Source of the DNA: Gammaproteobacteria bacterium
GTDB taxonomy: Bacteria; Pseudomonadota; Gammaproteobacteria; Steroidobacterales; Woeseiaceae
Direction of reading: 5' to 3'
Assembly: GCA_013151645.1 (NCBI GenBank)
Contig: JAADHU010000059.1
Span: 1-49,206, forward strand
DNA: 49,206 nucleotides
The first letter of the stretch is position 1, and the number at the start of each line of letters is the position of its first letter. Under the pieces are notes generated by a model. It searched no databases and was not told where the DNA came from. It worked only from the letters and a program-made list of their open reading frames with translations. Position numbers and translations under genes: made by a program. Below, one piece after another: positions 36,516-45,078 of the stretch.

Positions 36516-37190
36516 ATGAGCCATCAGCAAGCTCGCCAATTGCGTGAGCCACGAACGAAAATCCTTGAGAGCGGTGCGGCAACGCTGTCAGAAGTCGAAT
36601 TGCTCGCAGTCATCTTTCAGCGAGGGGCGCAGGCGGACTCGTCAATACGCTTCTGCGACCGGCTGTTGGCGCGTTTCGGCGGCATTCGGCCCCTGCTCAC
36701 CGCCAATAGTCTCGAGTTGTCCGCCGCATTCGGCGTAGGCGCAGTCCGACTTTCCATATTGCGTGCGCTTCCCGAGCTCGCCACGCGCTTTTTCGAAGCA
36801 ACCTTGCCGGTCGGTGAGGCCATTCGCAGTCCGGCGGATACGGAGTTGTTTCTCCGCGCCCGCTTGCGCGATCTGCCCCATGAGCTGTTTTGTTGCGTAT
36901 ACCTCGACAATCGCCACCGGGTTCTACGCTTCGCCGAAATGTTCCGTGGCACCATCGATGGCACCAGCGTTTACCCCCGCGAGGTTGTCAAAGAGGCGCT
37001 GGCCGTCAATGCGGCCGCCGTCATCCTCGCGCACAATCACCCGTCCGGGATCACCGAGCCGAGCCAGGCTGACGAACGCATCACGCGGCGGCTGAAAGCG
37101 GCCCTTGAACTGGTCGATATTCGACTTCTGGACCACCTGATCATCGGCGATGGCCGCAGCACCTCGCTGGCTTCTCGCGGTCTCCTTTGA
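36516..37190 (+). CDS. radC: RadC-family protein (JAB1/MPN metalloprotease fold)
   Basis: A 224-residue protein. Helix-hairpin-helix N-terminus (REPRTKILESGAATLSEVELLAV) and C-terminal MPN domain with the zinc motif AHNHPSG near 170 and a downstream Asp/Ser (LLDHLIIGDG). Despite its name a role in DNA repair is doubtful and its activity is unknown. Upstream of rpmB as in E. coli. Confidence 0.94.
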   Translation: MSHQQARQLREPRTKILESGAATLSEVELLAVIFQRGAQADSSIRFCDRLLARFGGIRPLLTANSLELSAAFGVGAVRLSILRALPELATRFFEATLPVGEAIRSPADTELFLRARLRDLPHELFCCVYLDNRHRVLRFAEMFRGTIDGTSVYPREVVKEALAVNAAAVILAHNHPSGITEPSQADERITRRLKAALELVDIRLLDHLIIGDGRSTSLASRGLL

Positions 37191-37208
37191 GTAACTCGCC
37201 GGAGACCC

Positions 37209-37237
37209 TTGATTAGCGGCACCGAGGCTGGTATAAA
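37209..37237 (+). promoter_or_regulatory. Sigma-70-type promoter for rpmB-rpmG
   Basis: TTGATT (37209-37214), a 17-base spacer and TATAAA (37232-37237) lie about 60 bases before rpmB. Hexamers and spacing are close to consensus, and ribosomal protein genes need strong promoters. Confidence 0.7.
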
Positions 37238-37297
37238 GTCCCGCTCTTCGCTCGCCCCGCGCGAGCAACACTTAATAAAATCAGAGACTTAATTCCA

Positions 37298-37534
37298 ATG
37301 TCCAAGGTCTGCCAGATCACCGGGAAGCGCCCACAAAGTGGTAACAACGTTTCTCATGCCAACAACAGGACACGGCGGCGGTTTTTGCCGAACCTGAACA
37401 ACAAGCGTTTCTGGCTTGAGTCAGAAAAACGTTATATTCGCTTACGTGTTTCCAGCAAGGGTTTGCGGATCATCGACAAGCATGGCATCGAGAAGGTCTT
37501 AGCCGATCTTCGGGCACAGGGTCAGCGAATCTAG
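37298..37534 (+). CDS. rpmB: 50S ribosomal protein L28
   Basis: A 78-residue protein: [40 protein letters not shown] and [18 protein letters not shown] match proteobacterial L28 in length and order. No zinc-binding Cys pairs (C- form). Followed by rpmG 19 bases later, as in most gammaproteobacteria. Confidence 0.98.
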   Translation: MSKVCQITGKRPQSGNNVSHANNRTRRRFLPNLNNKRFWLESEKRYIRLRVSSKGLRIIDKHGIEKVLADLRAQGQRI

Positions 37535-37553
37535 CTGGTTTAAGGATAAGCAA

Positions 37554-37709
37554 ATGCGCGAAAAAATCAGACTTGTCTCCAGTGCCGGTACCGGTCACTT
37601 TTACACGACAACCAAGAACAAACGACTGCATCCGGAAAAGATGGAAACCCGGAAGTACGATCCAAGAGTACGCAAACACGTGCTTTATAAGGAAGCGAAG
37701 ATCAAATAG
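37554..37709 (+). CDS. rpmG: 50S ribosomal protein L33
   Basis: A 51-residue protein too short for most gene callers' defaults: [40 protein letters not shown], then [11 protein letters not shown]. This is the cysteine-free L33 form. The ATG at 37554 follows TAAGGATAAG at 37541-37550. A clear terminator follows. Confidence 0.97.
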   Translation: MREKIRLVSSAGTGHFYTTTKNKRLHPEKMETRKYDPRVRKHVLYKEAKIK

Positions 37710-37730
37710 CTTTCCGGATCGCTGGCGTTT

Positions 37731-37760
37731 AAAAAAACCCGCTGCGTGCGGGTTTTTTTT
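37731..37760 (+). terminator. Intrinsic terminator after rpmG
   Basis: A-tract, then CCCGC / TGCGT / GCGGG stem-loop, then eight T residues. The A and T flanks extend the stem and make it work in both directions; the convergent desaturase gene ends 48 bases beyond. Confidence 0.93.
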
Positions 37761-37807
37761 CACCTACCACCAGACGCCACACCGCGCTGGGACAGACGGA
37801 TGATCTG

Positions 37808-38986
37808 TTAAGCCGGCAGCAACTGGTAAGCACGCAAGCGCAAGGCAAAGTCTTCCAGGACCTGGATGCCGCTGGCCTCGGCCTCTACGCACCAGTTCTC
37901 GAAACGCTCAATCAAGCGTTCGTTACTCACCGTCGCTCCGCTCCACAGCTCACGCAACTGCTCACGAAACTCGTGCACCGTTTGCAACGACAGGTTGGTC
38001 GACAATACCTCCCGGAGCCTCGCCATGGCGCTGTCGTCGAGCAATTTCGGCTGCCGCACGAGCAGTTTTTTCGCCCGGTTCAGCGCGGTATTGCCAACCG
38101 CCATTGAACGCTCCGCCTTAAACACGGGCAGAGTGACGCGGCGGGTGTAGTCCCGCAGGACATGCATGCGATTAATCATGACTGCTCGCAAATTGTCGAG
38201 ATCGACCGGCATCGCCGGCTCCTCGACCAGGTAAGGCCGGGGTGCGATTCTTTTAACTTTTGCGAGTCCCAGTACTCGAAAAATGGTGATGTACATCCAG
38301 CCGATATCAAACTCCCATCGCCTTACCGAGAATTTAGCCGAGGTTGGAAATGCATGATGGTTGTTGTGCAATTCTTCACCGCCAATCAGAAAAGCCCACG
38401 GAACGAGATTGGTGGCCGCGTCGTCGCACTCGAAGTTCCGGTAACCACTGTGGTGACCCAGACCGTTAATTACGCCGGCCGCGAACAATGGCATCGCCAG
38501 CATTTGCACCGCGAAGATGATAACTCCCGGTACACCGAATAGAACAAGATCCGCTACCGCCATCAGGACGATGCCCCCAAAGCGATATCTCAGGTACAGA
38601 TTGCGCTCGAGCCAGTCGTCTGGCGCACCGCGGCCAAATTTTTCGACGGTCTGCGAATTTTTTCTCTCGGCAAGATAGAGCTCCGCGCCTTCCAGCAATA
38701 CCTTTTTCAGACCCAGGACTTGCGGGCTGTGCGGATCGTCTTCGGTCTCGCAATAGGCATGGTGTTTGCGGTGTACCGCAACCCATTCTTTCGTCAACAT
38801 GGCTGACGTAGACCAGACCCAGAAGCGGAAAAAATGCCGTAGCAGTGGATGCAGATCGAGCGCACGATGCGCCTGATCGCGATGCAGATACAACGTTACC
38901 GCCATCATGGTGATCTGCACCATGATGAGTGTTGCGAACACATAACCCCAAAAAGACAGGTCGAGCAATCCGTACAGGTATTCCAT
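37808..38986 (-). CDS. Membrane acyl-CoA (stearoyl-type) fatty acid desaturase
   Basis: A 392-residue diiron desaturase. The three histidine boxes are HRDQAH at 35-40, HRKHH at 72-76 and HNNHH near 210, with four predicted membrane helices between them. The last 120 residues form a soluble helical extension found in this bacterial subgroup. It introduces a cis double bond (probably delta-9) into saturated acyl chains, adjusting membrane fluidity in the cold. It is inserted between rpmG and mutM, which are adjacent in many relatives. Divergent from mutM. Confidence 0.92.
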   Translation of the reverse strand: MEYLYGLLDLSFWGYVFATLIMVQITMMAVTLYLHRDQAHRALDLHPLLRHFFRFWVWSTSAMLTKEWVAVHRKHHAYCETEDDPHSPQVLGLKKVLLEGAELYLAERKNSQTVEKFGRGAPDDWLERNLYLRYRFGGIVLMAVADLVLFGVPGVIIFAVQMLAMPLFAAGVINGLGHHSGYRNFECDDAATNLVPWAFLIGGEELHNNHHAFPTSAKFSVRRWEFDIGWMYITIFRVLGLAKVKRIAPRPYLVEEPAMPVDLDNLRAVMINRMHVLRDYTRRVTLPVFKAERSMAVGNTALNRAKKLLVRQPKLLDDSAMARLREVLSTNLSLQTVHEFREQLRELWSGATVSNERLIERFENWCVEAEASGIQVLEDFALRLRAYQLLPA

Positions 38987-39167
38987 TTAAGTGCTTACTC
39001 CGGCGTTGATAGTGACCCTCTAACTATAGCGGACTCAACCACTCGCACCAAAGACCGATTCACGCTTTGGCGTGTTTCGTATTGGCGGCCTTTCCTCCGA
39101 GCCGGGTCTGTTCCTGAAATTGGGTACCATGGGCAAACCCCAAACAACCGGTCAGGATACGCGCACA

Positions 39168-39980
39168 ATGCCAGAGCTTCCGGAAGTAGAAACCAGTCGG
39201 CGTGGCATCGCACCCTGGATCGAGCAGCAACGGATCATGAGCATCACCGTACGGGAGCGGCGTTTGCGGTGGCCCATACCGGACGCTCTCGAAAACAATC
39301 TTACCGGCCAGGTCGTTAACGGAATTCGGCGGCGTGCCAAGTACCTGCTGTTCGAGACCGACAATGGCACGGCGATCCTGCACCTGGGCATGTCCGGAAG
39401 TGTGCGCATCATCGACCCCGACGAGCCGGCAGGAAAACACGATCATGTCGACATTCTCTTTGGCAACGGCAAGGCGCTGCGCTTTCGCGACCCGCGTCGG
39501 TTCGGATCGCTTCTGTGGACAGACGACATCGAAACACACCCGTTGTTGTGCAACCTGGGCCCGGAGCCGCTCGACGACATTTTCGATGGTTCGTATTTGT
39601 GGCAAGAAGCACAAGGGCGGCGTGTCGCGATCAAACCATTCATCATGAACGCGAAGGTCGTCGTGGGCGTCGGCAATATCTATGCGAGTGAGTGCCTGTT
39701 TATCGCAGGCATTCACCCGAAACGCCGTGCCGGTCGAATCTCGAAAGTACGTATGCTGGCACTCGCCAGCGCGATCAAGACCGTTCTGCAGCGGGCGATT
39801 GAAGCCGGTGGTACAACCTTGCGTGATTTTCACGGTGGCGACGGAGAGCCCGGCTATTTCCAGCAGCAACTGGATGTTTACGGTCGTGCCGGCGAGCCGT
39901 GTCGCCGCTGTGACCATGATCTTTCGATGGTAGTACTGGGCCAGCGGTCGACCTTTTATTGCAAACGCTGCCAGCGTTAG
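39168..39980 (+). CDS. mutM: Formamidopyrimidine-DNA glycosylase
   Basis: A 270-residue base-excision enzyme that removes 8-oxoguanine. The ATG at 39168 gives mature P1-E2 ([13 protein letters not shown]), the catalytic proline and glutamate. Lysine of RAKYLL, H2TH domain [15 protein letters not shown], and C-terminal zinc finger CRRC...CKRC are complete. The longer upstream frame is ignored. Its stop overlaps the coaD stop by 4 bases on the other strand. Confidence 0.97.
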   Translation: MPELPEVETSRRGIAPWIEQQRIMSITVRERRLRWPIPDALENNLTGQVVNGIRRRAKYLLFETDNGTAILHLGMSGSVRIIDPDEPAGKHDHVDILFGNGKALRFRDPRRFGSLLWTDDIETHPLLCNLGPEPLDDIFDGSYLWQEAQGRRVAIKPFIMNAKVVVGVGNIYASECLFIAGIHPKRRAGRISKVRMLALASAIKTVLQRAIEAGGTTLRDFHGGDGEPGYFQQQLDVYGRAGEPCRRCDHDLSMVVLGQRSTFYCKRCQR

Positions 39981-40480
39981 TTGCGGTGCTCTATCTGCTT
40001 TTCGCCACAGCGCTCCAGTAGCGCGAGCCGCACTTTCGGCGAAACGAAATCCGTCACGTCGCCGCCCATCGTGGCAATTTCCCGCACCAGTCCCGATGAG
40101 ATAAACGTGAATTGTTCCGTCGGCGTCAAGAATGCAGTTTCTACTTCGTCGGTCAAATGTCGATTCATACTTGCGAGCTGAAATTCGTATTCGAAGTCGG
40201 ATACAGCGCGCAAACCACGCACGATGACTTGCAGATTATTGTCGCGGGCGAAATCCACCGTCAATCCCGAATAACCGGTCACCTCGACATTGTCCATGTC
40301 GGCCAATACGGTTTTCACCAGATCAACACGCTCATCCAGCGAAAACATGGGCTCTTTGCCGGGGTTTGCAGCCACGGCCACGACCACTGTGTTGAATAGC
40401 CGCAAAGCGCGACGCACCAGATCTTCATGCCCGAGCGTGATGGGATCAAAGGTGCCGGGGTACATTGCCGAAACTGCCAT
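39977..40480 (-). CDS. coaD: Phosphopantetheine adenylyltransferase
   Basis: A 167-residue enzyme of coenzyme A synthesis. Nucleotidyltransferase motif [19 protein letters not shown] (T/HxGH), [20 protein letters not shown] and [21 protein letters not shown] are all present. It converts 4'-phosphopantetheine to dephospho-CoA. It lies 3 bases after rsmD on the same strand, as in E. coli-like layouts. Confidence 0.97.
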   Translation of the reverse strand: MAVSAMYPGTFDPITLGHEDLVRRALRLFNTVVVAVAANPGKEPMFSLDERVDLVKTVLADMDNVEVTGYSGLTVDFARDNNLQVIVRGLRAVSDFEYEFQLASMNRHLTDEVETAFLTPTEQFTFISSGLVREIATMGGDVTDFVSPKVRLALLERCGEKQIEHRN

Positions 40481-40483
40481 CGA

Positions 40484-41116
40484 TTACTCCTTACTGTAGG
40501 GGCGCCGGGTAGCGGACCGGGCCGGTGTTTCTACCATCGAGTATCGCACGTTACCGGCGGTTTTCTCACGCCCGACGGTCCAGCCTTGCGGCAGTTCGGG
40601 CGGCGCCTGTGATTTTTCCTGCTCCAGGTATATTTGCGCCCCCGCAGACAAACATCCGGATTCGCTCAGGAGTCTACACAAATCGACGAGTGAATCATCG
40701 GCGAATGGCGGATCGAGAAAAACCAGGTCGAAGCGCTCATCGCAAACCGAGCGCAACCAATGGAAGGCGTCGTCACGACGAACCTTTGCAGTGCTGGCAC
40801 CGAGTTCCGCACACACCTGCCGAAGCATCGTGGCTGCATCCCGCGACTTCTCGACGAAAGTTACCGACGCTGCGCCTCGTGACAAAGCCTCAAGACCCAG
40901 TGCCCCGGTGCCGGCAAACAAATCCAGACACCGTTTGCCGTGTATTTGCGGCGCCAGCCAGTTGAAAAGTGTCTCCCTGATGCGTTCAGCCGTCGGTCGA
41001 AGCCCCGGCACATCCGCTATGTTAACAAGGCGGCTACGCCACTTTCCCGCTACAATACGCAACCGCCCGGGTGACGAAGCCCTGGTCGTGCGGCTGGAGT
41101 TTTTTTGTCGCGCCAT
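40484..41116 (-). CDS. rsmD: 16S rRNA (guanine966-N2)-methyltransferase
   Basis: A 210-residue SAM methyltransferase. The start at 41116 (MARQKNSS) is chosen since RLRIVAGKWRSRLV begins the family match; the longer frame upstream overlaps ftsY. Motifs: GLRPTAERIRETLFNWL, SAM site CLDLFAGTGALGLEALSRG and catalytic DPPF (VFLDPPFADDS). Divergent from ftsY, sharing about 80 bases. Confidence 0.94.
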   Translation of the reverse strand: MARQKNSSRTTRASSPGRLRIVAGKWRSRLVNIADVPGLRPTAERIRETLFNWLAPQIHGKRCLDLFAGTGALGLEALSRGAASVTFVEKSRDAATMLRQVCAELGASTAKVRRDDAFHWLRSVCDERFDLVFLDPPFADDSLVDLCRLLSESGCLSAGAQIYLEQEKSQAPPELPQGWTVGREKTAGNVRYSMVETPARSATRRPYSKE

Positions 41117-41198
41117 ATTCTCGTGCCCGATCCACAGGATGTCTTTGCAACGGGTTAAGTGTAGGCGATTGCTCAATTCGGAACTGGATGTTTTTGCG

Positions 41199-42164
41199 GT
41201 GTTTAAAAAAAAGGAAACGATAACGACGGAGTCCGGCGGCGGGTTTTTCAAGCGGCTCCGGCGTCGCTTAAACAGCGGCAACAGCTGGTTGACCTACGAC
41301 CTGGCAAACCTGGCTCCCGGTGGGAGAATTGATGATGAGGTTCTCGACGATCTTGAATCGCGACTCGTCATGGCGGATGTTGGCGTGGATTCAACGGAAC
41401 GTATCATTTCAGCCCTGCACAAACAGCTGGCACGCCGAGAACTGAAAGATGTCGCCGCGCTGCATTCGGGTTTGCGGCAAATCATGCTTGCAATGCTCGA
41501 ACCCGTGGAGCGAAATCTGCAGCCGGTCAGTGAAGGCGGCCCCTTTGTCATCCTGATGATCGGTGTTAACGGCGCCGGCAAAACGACAACCATCGGTAAA
41601 CTTGCGCGACGCTTCATGAATGACGGTCACAGTGTCATGCTGGCTGCCGGGGACACCTTTCGCGCCGCGGCGGTGGAGCAGTTACAAGCATGGGGCGAGC
41701 GCAACGGTGTCCCTGTCGTCGCCCAGCAGCAGGGCGCAGATCCTGCTGCGGTCATTTTCGATGCCTATGAATCAGCACGGGCCCGCGGCATCGATATCCT
41801 GCTGGCGGACACCGCGGGCCGTTTGCAAAATCAACAGGGCCTGATGGATGAACTCGCGAAGATAAAGCGCGTCGTATCACGGCAGAACCCGGCGGCACCG
41901 CAGGAGGTCATGCTGGTCCTCGACGCGGGACTCGGGCAAAACGCGCTGCAGCAGGCAGAGAAGTTTAATGCGGCCCTGGGCGTGACGGGCATTACTGTGA
42001 CCAAGCTGGACGGGACGGCAAAAGGAGGCGTTCTACTGGCGCTTGCCGACAAGCTCGGTTTACCCGTACGATTCATTGGCATCGGTGAGGCCGCCGATGA
42101 TTTGCAGCCATTCCGTGCGAGTGAGTATGTCGATGCGCTTTTGGGAACCGACAGTGACGACTAG
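41199..42164 (+). CDS. ftsY: FtsY, signal recognition particle receptor
   Basis: A 321-residue SRP-GTPase. I choose GTG 41199 (MFKKKETITTESGGGFFKRL) because Met-Phe-Lys-rich starts are typical and little separates it from the NG domain; ATG 41139 is an alternative. NG-domain motifs: G1 GVNGAGKTTTIGKLA, DTFRAAAVEQLQ, G3 DTAGRLQNQ, TKLDGTAKGG and the C-terminal GEAADDLQPF. The acidic A domain of E. coli is almost absent. It docks ribosome-SRP complexes on the membrane. ftsE follows 12 bases later. Confidence 0.95.
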   Translation: MFKKKETITTESGGGFFKRLRRRLNSGNSWLTYDLANLAPGGRIDDEVLDDLESRLVMADVGVDSTERIISALHKQLARRELKDVAALHSGLRQIMLAMLEPVERNLQPVSEGGPFVILMIGVNGAGKTTTIGKLARRFMNDGHSVMLAAGDTFRAAAVEQLQAWGERNGVPVVAQQQGADPAAVIFDAYESARARGIDILLADTAGRLQNQQGLMDELAKIKRVVSRQNPAAPQEVMLVLDAGLGQNALQQAEKFNAALGVTGITVTKLDGTAKGGVLLALADKLGLPVRFIGIGEAADDLQPFRASEYVDALLGTDSDD

Positions 42165-42176
42165 AGACCGCAACCA

Positions 42177-42902
42177 GTGATCCGCATTGAGAATGTCGTC
42201 AAACGATTTCCAGGTGGGCAGGAAGCGCTGAGCGGACTGAATCTCTCCGTCGACAAGGGAGAGATGGTATTTGTGACCGGTCACTCCGGGGCAGGAAAGA
42301 GTACCTTGTTGCGCTTGATTGCGCTCATCGAGCGACCGACGAGCGGACAGGTCATTGTTGACGGCCAGAATACCGGTCGTGTTTCGCGGCGCCGGATTCC
42401 AGCCTACCGGCGGCAGATCGGTATGGTCTTCCAGGATCACAAGCTTCTTTACGATCGACCGGTGTTTGACAATGTCGCCCTGCCGCTCATTATCTCCGGC
42501 GCTCAGCACCGGGATGCGGCACGCAAAGTGCGCGCCGCGCTGGACCAGGTTGGTCTTCTCAAGAAAGAGAAACAAAAACCCGAAACGCTTTCTTCCGGCG
42601 AGCAGCAAAGAGTCGGCATCGCGCGAGCCATTGTCAGCAAACCGAAACTGCTGATTGCGGACGAACCCACTGGCAATCTCGACCCGGATCTATCCCTCGA
42701 GGTGATGCGGATTTTCCGGCGCTTCAATGAAGTCGGTGTGACCCTGCTAATCGCCAGCCACGACATCGCTCTGATTGACCAGCTTGGTTGTCGGCGAATT
42801 GCGCTCGAAAACGGCACGGTTCAGGTCGAGGAAGAAGAGGACGTTGTTGCCGAGTACGCGGAGCGTCTTGAGCACAAAGGGCAACAGGAATCATGGCGAT
42901 AG
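42177..42902 (+). CDS. ftsE: FtsE, ATPase of the FtsEX complex
   Basis: A 241-residue ABC ATPase, GTG start at 42177. Walker A GHSGAGKST, Q-loop MVFQDHKLLYDRPV, signature LSSGEQQRVGIARAIV and Walker B LLIADEPTGNLD are intact. With FtsX it controls septal peptidoglycan hydrolases at division. It overlaps ftsX by 10 bases. Confidence 0.97.
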   Translation: MIRIENVVKRFPGGQEALSGLNLSVDKGEMVFVTGHSGAGKSTLLRLIALIERPTSGQVIVDGQNTGRVSRRRIPAYRRQIGMVFQDHKLLYDRPVFDNVALPLIISGAQHRDAARKVRAALDQVGLLKKEKQKPETLSSGEQQRVGIARAIVSKPKLLIADEPTGNLDPDLSLEVMRIFRRFNEVGVTLLIASHDIALIDQLGCRRIALENGTVQVEEEEDVVAEYAERLEHKGQQESWR

Positions 42903-43858
42903 GTCGGCGAGCCGATGCGAGCGGCGGGGCAAGGCGGGCCGGGCCGTTTAAGGTCTGGTTACTGCGCCATGCCGGCACTTGTGTCGGTGCGTTGGGTCGA
43001 TTGACGCAACAACCGTTTGCGAACTTCATGACCATTCTCGTCATCGGGGTGACGCTCGCATTGCCAGCGGCGCTGCACCTGATTGTCAAGAATGCTGCGT
43101 CCGTAAGCGGAAACTGGGAAAATGCCCTGGATTTTTCGATGTACCTGAAAATGGACGTTCCGCTTGAGGACGCGCAGCGGCTGGCCGATATCATTCGCCA
43201 GCGCGCCGATGTCGAAGCGGTAACGTTGATACCGGCAGATCTGGCGCTGGAGGAATTCAGGGAGCAATCCGGTTTTGGCGCATCACTCGATTACCTGGAC
43301 GTCAATCCGCTGCCGCATACGCTCGTCGTACGACCGGGCAGCGCAAATACCGAGCAAACAGTCCTGTTGCTGAACGAAGAACTCGGCAATTTGCCGGAGG
43401 CGGACTTTGTTCAGGTCGACACCGAATGGGTGCAGCGTTTTCTCGCCATTCTTGAAATTATGCGCCGCGCCGTGGTGATTGGCGCAGCGCTGCTCGGTGC
43501 CGCTATCGTGGTCATCATCGGCAATACCATTCGACTGGACATTCAGAATCGGCGGGAAGAAATCGAGGTCACCAAACTCATTGGCGCGAGCAATGCATTC
43601 GTGCGACGACCGTTCCTGTATTCCGGGTTTTGGTATGGACTTGGCGGCGGTCTGCTCGCACTCGGGCTGATTGCCTACGGATTGTTCGCACTCCGGGATT
43701 CCGTCGCGCGGCTCGCGGGCCTATATGACAGCGCTTTCACCTTGTTGGCACTCGACTTCGAGGAGAGTCTGTTGATCGTTGCTGCCGGGGTGCTTCTGGG
43801 TCTCGTTGGCTCCTGGGTGGCGGCGGCACGGCATATGAGACGCATTGAGCCACGGTAG
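42893..43858 (+). CDS. ftsX: FtsX, membrane subunit of the FtsEX complex
   Basis: A 321-residue permease-like protein. A basic cytoplasmic N-terminus (RRADASGGARRAG) is followed by one helix (about 42-65), a periplasmic loop (65-195) and three more helices (about 197-217, 247-270, 292-315), the FtsX layout. LQFVQVDTEWVQRFLAI-type text (here NLPEADFVQVDTEWVQRFLA) and IGASNAFVRRPFLY are conserved. It transmits FtsE ATPase action to the hydrolase activator EnvC or similar. Confidence 0.95.
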   Translation: MAIGRRADASGGARRAGPFKVWLLRHAGTCVGALGRLTQQPFANFMTILVIGVTLALPAALHLIVKNAASVSGNWENALDFSMYLKMDVPLEDAQRLADIIRQRADVEAVTLIPADLALEEFREQSGFGASLDYLDVNPLPHTLVVRPGSANTEQTVLLLNEELGNLPEADFVQVDTEWVQRFLAILEIMRRAVVIGAALLGAAIVVIIGNTIRLDIQNRREEIEVTKLIGASNAFVRRPFLYSGFWYGLGGGLLALGLIAYGLFALRDSVARLAGLYDSAFTLLALDFEESLLIVAAGVLLGLVGSWVAAARHMRRIEPR

Positions 43859-43964
43859 GCCCATCTTGTCCGCGGTGAGGCAGGCTCCCCGGCTGGAGAA
43901 ATTGCGCGCAATGCGACATAACCTGGCGACACTATAATTCTCTATCTCATTGTTTTTCAATCGC

Positions 43965-43994
43965 TTGCAAGCATGAATTCCGGGGAACTAAAAT
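43965..43994 (+). promoter_or_regulatory. Promoter for rpoH, ending at the CIRCE operator
   Basis: TTGCAA (43965-43970), an 18-base spacer and TAAAAT (43989-43994) predict a transcription start at about 44001, the first base of CIRCE. A TATAAT at 43933-43938 could be an additional -10 box further upstream, though its -35 is poor. Confidence 0.6.
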
Positions 43995-44000
43995 GGCTTG

Positions 44001-44027
44001 TTAGCACTCCAAGGACAAGAGTGCTAA
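44001..44027 (+). promoter_or_regulatory. CIRCE element (HrcA operator) before rpoH
   Basis: TTAGCACTC (44001-44009), nine bases, GAGTGCTAA (44019-44027): a perfect match to the CIRCE consensus in both arms and spacer length. It starts 58 bases before the rpoH start codon, at or just after the predicted transcription start, a position where HrcA binding would block transcription. hrcA itself is not in the window. Confidence 0.95.
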
Positions 44028-44058
44028 AATGAGGTTCTATACGGAGGTAGAGAAGACG

Positions 44059-44925
44059 ATGACCACAGCCATTGCGTTAAGAAACAACGAACTCGAACTC
44101 GCCGCTCCCGTTGGTAATCTGGGCGCCTACATTCAGGCGGTCGGCTCTATTCCCGTTTTGAGCCGGGAAGACGAACAGGCGCTGGCGCACCGCTTTCATG
44201 ACGAAGAAGATTTGTCGGCCGCCCGCGACCTGGTCATGGCCCATCTTCGCTTTGTCGTACATATTGCAAAAGGCTATACCGGCTACGGCTTGCCGCTGAA
44301 TGACCTGATTCAGGAAGGGAATGTCGGCCTGATGAAAGCCGTCAAGCGATTCGATCCTGAATTCGGCGTCAGAATGGTCTCCTTTGCCGTCCACTGGATT
44401 CGCGCCGAAATCCATGAATACGTCTTGCGCAACTGGCGCATCGTCAAAGTGGCGACGACCAAAGCGCAACGCAAGTTGTTTTTCAATTTGCGCAAATCGA
44501 AAAAGAGCCTGGCGTGGCTGTCTCACGCTGAGACACAAGCGGTCGCTAAAGATCTCGGCGTATCGCCTGCAGAAGTGACTGAAATGGAGCGACGGCTGAG
44601 CTCGCGCGATGCCGTGTTTGATCCGGGTCCGGAGAGTTCCGACGATGATCGCAATTTCACGCCGGCCGCTTACCTGCCCAGCGTTAACGCAGACCCGGCC
44701 GCCCTGGTCGAGAAATCGGACTGGGACAATGATGCCAGCAGCCGCATGAAGCGAGCGATGATTACGCTGGACGATCGCAGCCGCGACATTCTGCAGAGCC
44801 GCTGGCTGACTGAAAACAAGCAAACACTGCATCAACTTGCCGATCGATACGGCGTTTCCGCCGAACGCATCCGGCAGATCGAGGCCAATGCCATCAAGAA
44901 GTTGCGTGGTGCAATGGCCGCCTGA
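44059..44925 (+). CDS. rpoH: Heat-shock sigma factor RpoH (sigma-32)
   Basis: A 288-residue sigma-70-family factor. The ATG at 44059 is preferred to one at 44029 because MTTAIALRNN leads into the family N-terminus and GGAGGT lies upstream; the earlier one abuts the CIRCE. Region 2 (DLIQEGNVGLMKAVKRFDPE, VSFAVHWIRAEIHEYVLRNW), the RpoH box QRKLFFNLRKSKK, and region 4 (LADRYGVSAERIRQIEANAI) are all present. It directs transcription of chaperones and proteases such as HslVU. It follows ftsX as in E. coli; CIRCE before it is the unusual point. A terminator follows. Confidence 0.97.
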   Translation: MTTAIALRNNELELAAPVGNLGAYIQAVGSIPVLSREDEQALAHRFHDEEDLSAARDLVMAHLRFVVHIAKGYTGYGLPLNDLIQEGNVGLMKAVKRFDPEFGVRMVSFAVHWIRAEIHEYVLRNWRIVKVATTKAQRKLFFNLRKSKKSLAWLSHAETQAVAKDLGVSPAEVTEMERRLSSRDAVFDPGPESSDDDRNFTPAAYLPSVNADPAALVEKSDWDNDASSRMKRAMITLDDRSRDILQSRWLTENKQTLHQLADRYGVSAERIRQIEANAIKKLRGAMAA

Positions 44926-44946
44926 CGGCAACAATTGCAGGAATCG

Positions 44947-44977
44947 AAAGCCCCTGTTTTTGACCGGGGCTTTTTTT
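44947..44977 (+). terminator. Intrinsic terminator after rpoH
   Basis: AAAGCCCC (44947-44954) pairs with GGGGCTTT (44966-44973) around an 11-base loop and continues into a run of seven T residues, 22 bases past the stop. Confidence 0.92.
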
Positions 44978-45078
44978 GTGCGCGACCGCTCCGTTAGATC
45001 ACGAATACAACCAGGGACCTCCGGGTTACTAAAGGCAGGCTTGAATCGTGGTGGCCGCTGTCCCTCGGTATTGGTCTT

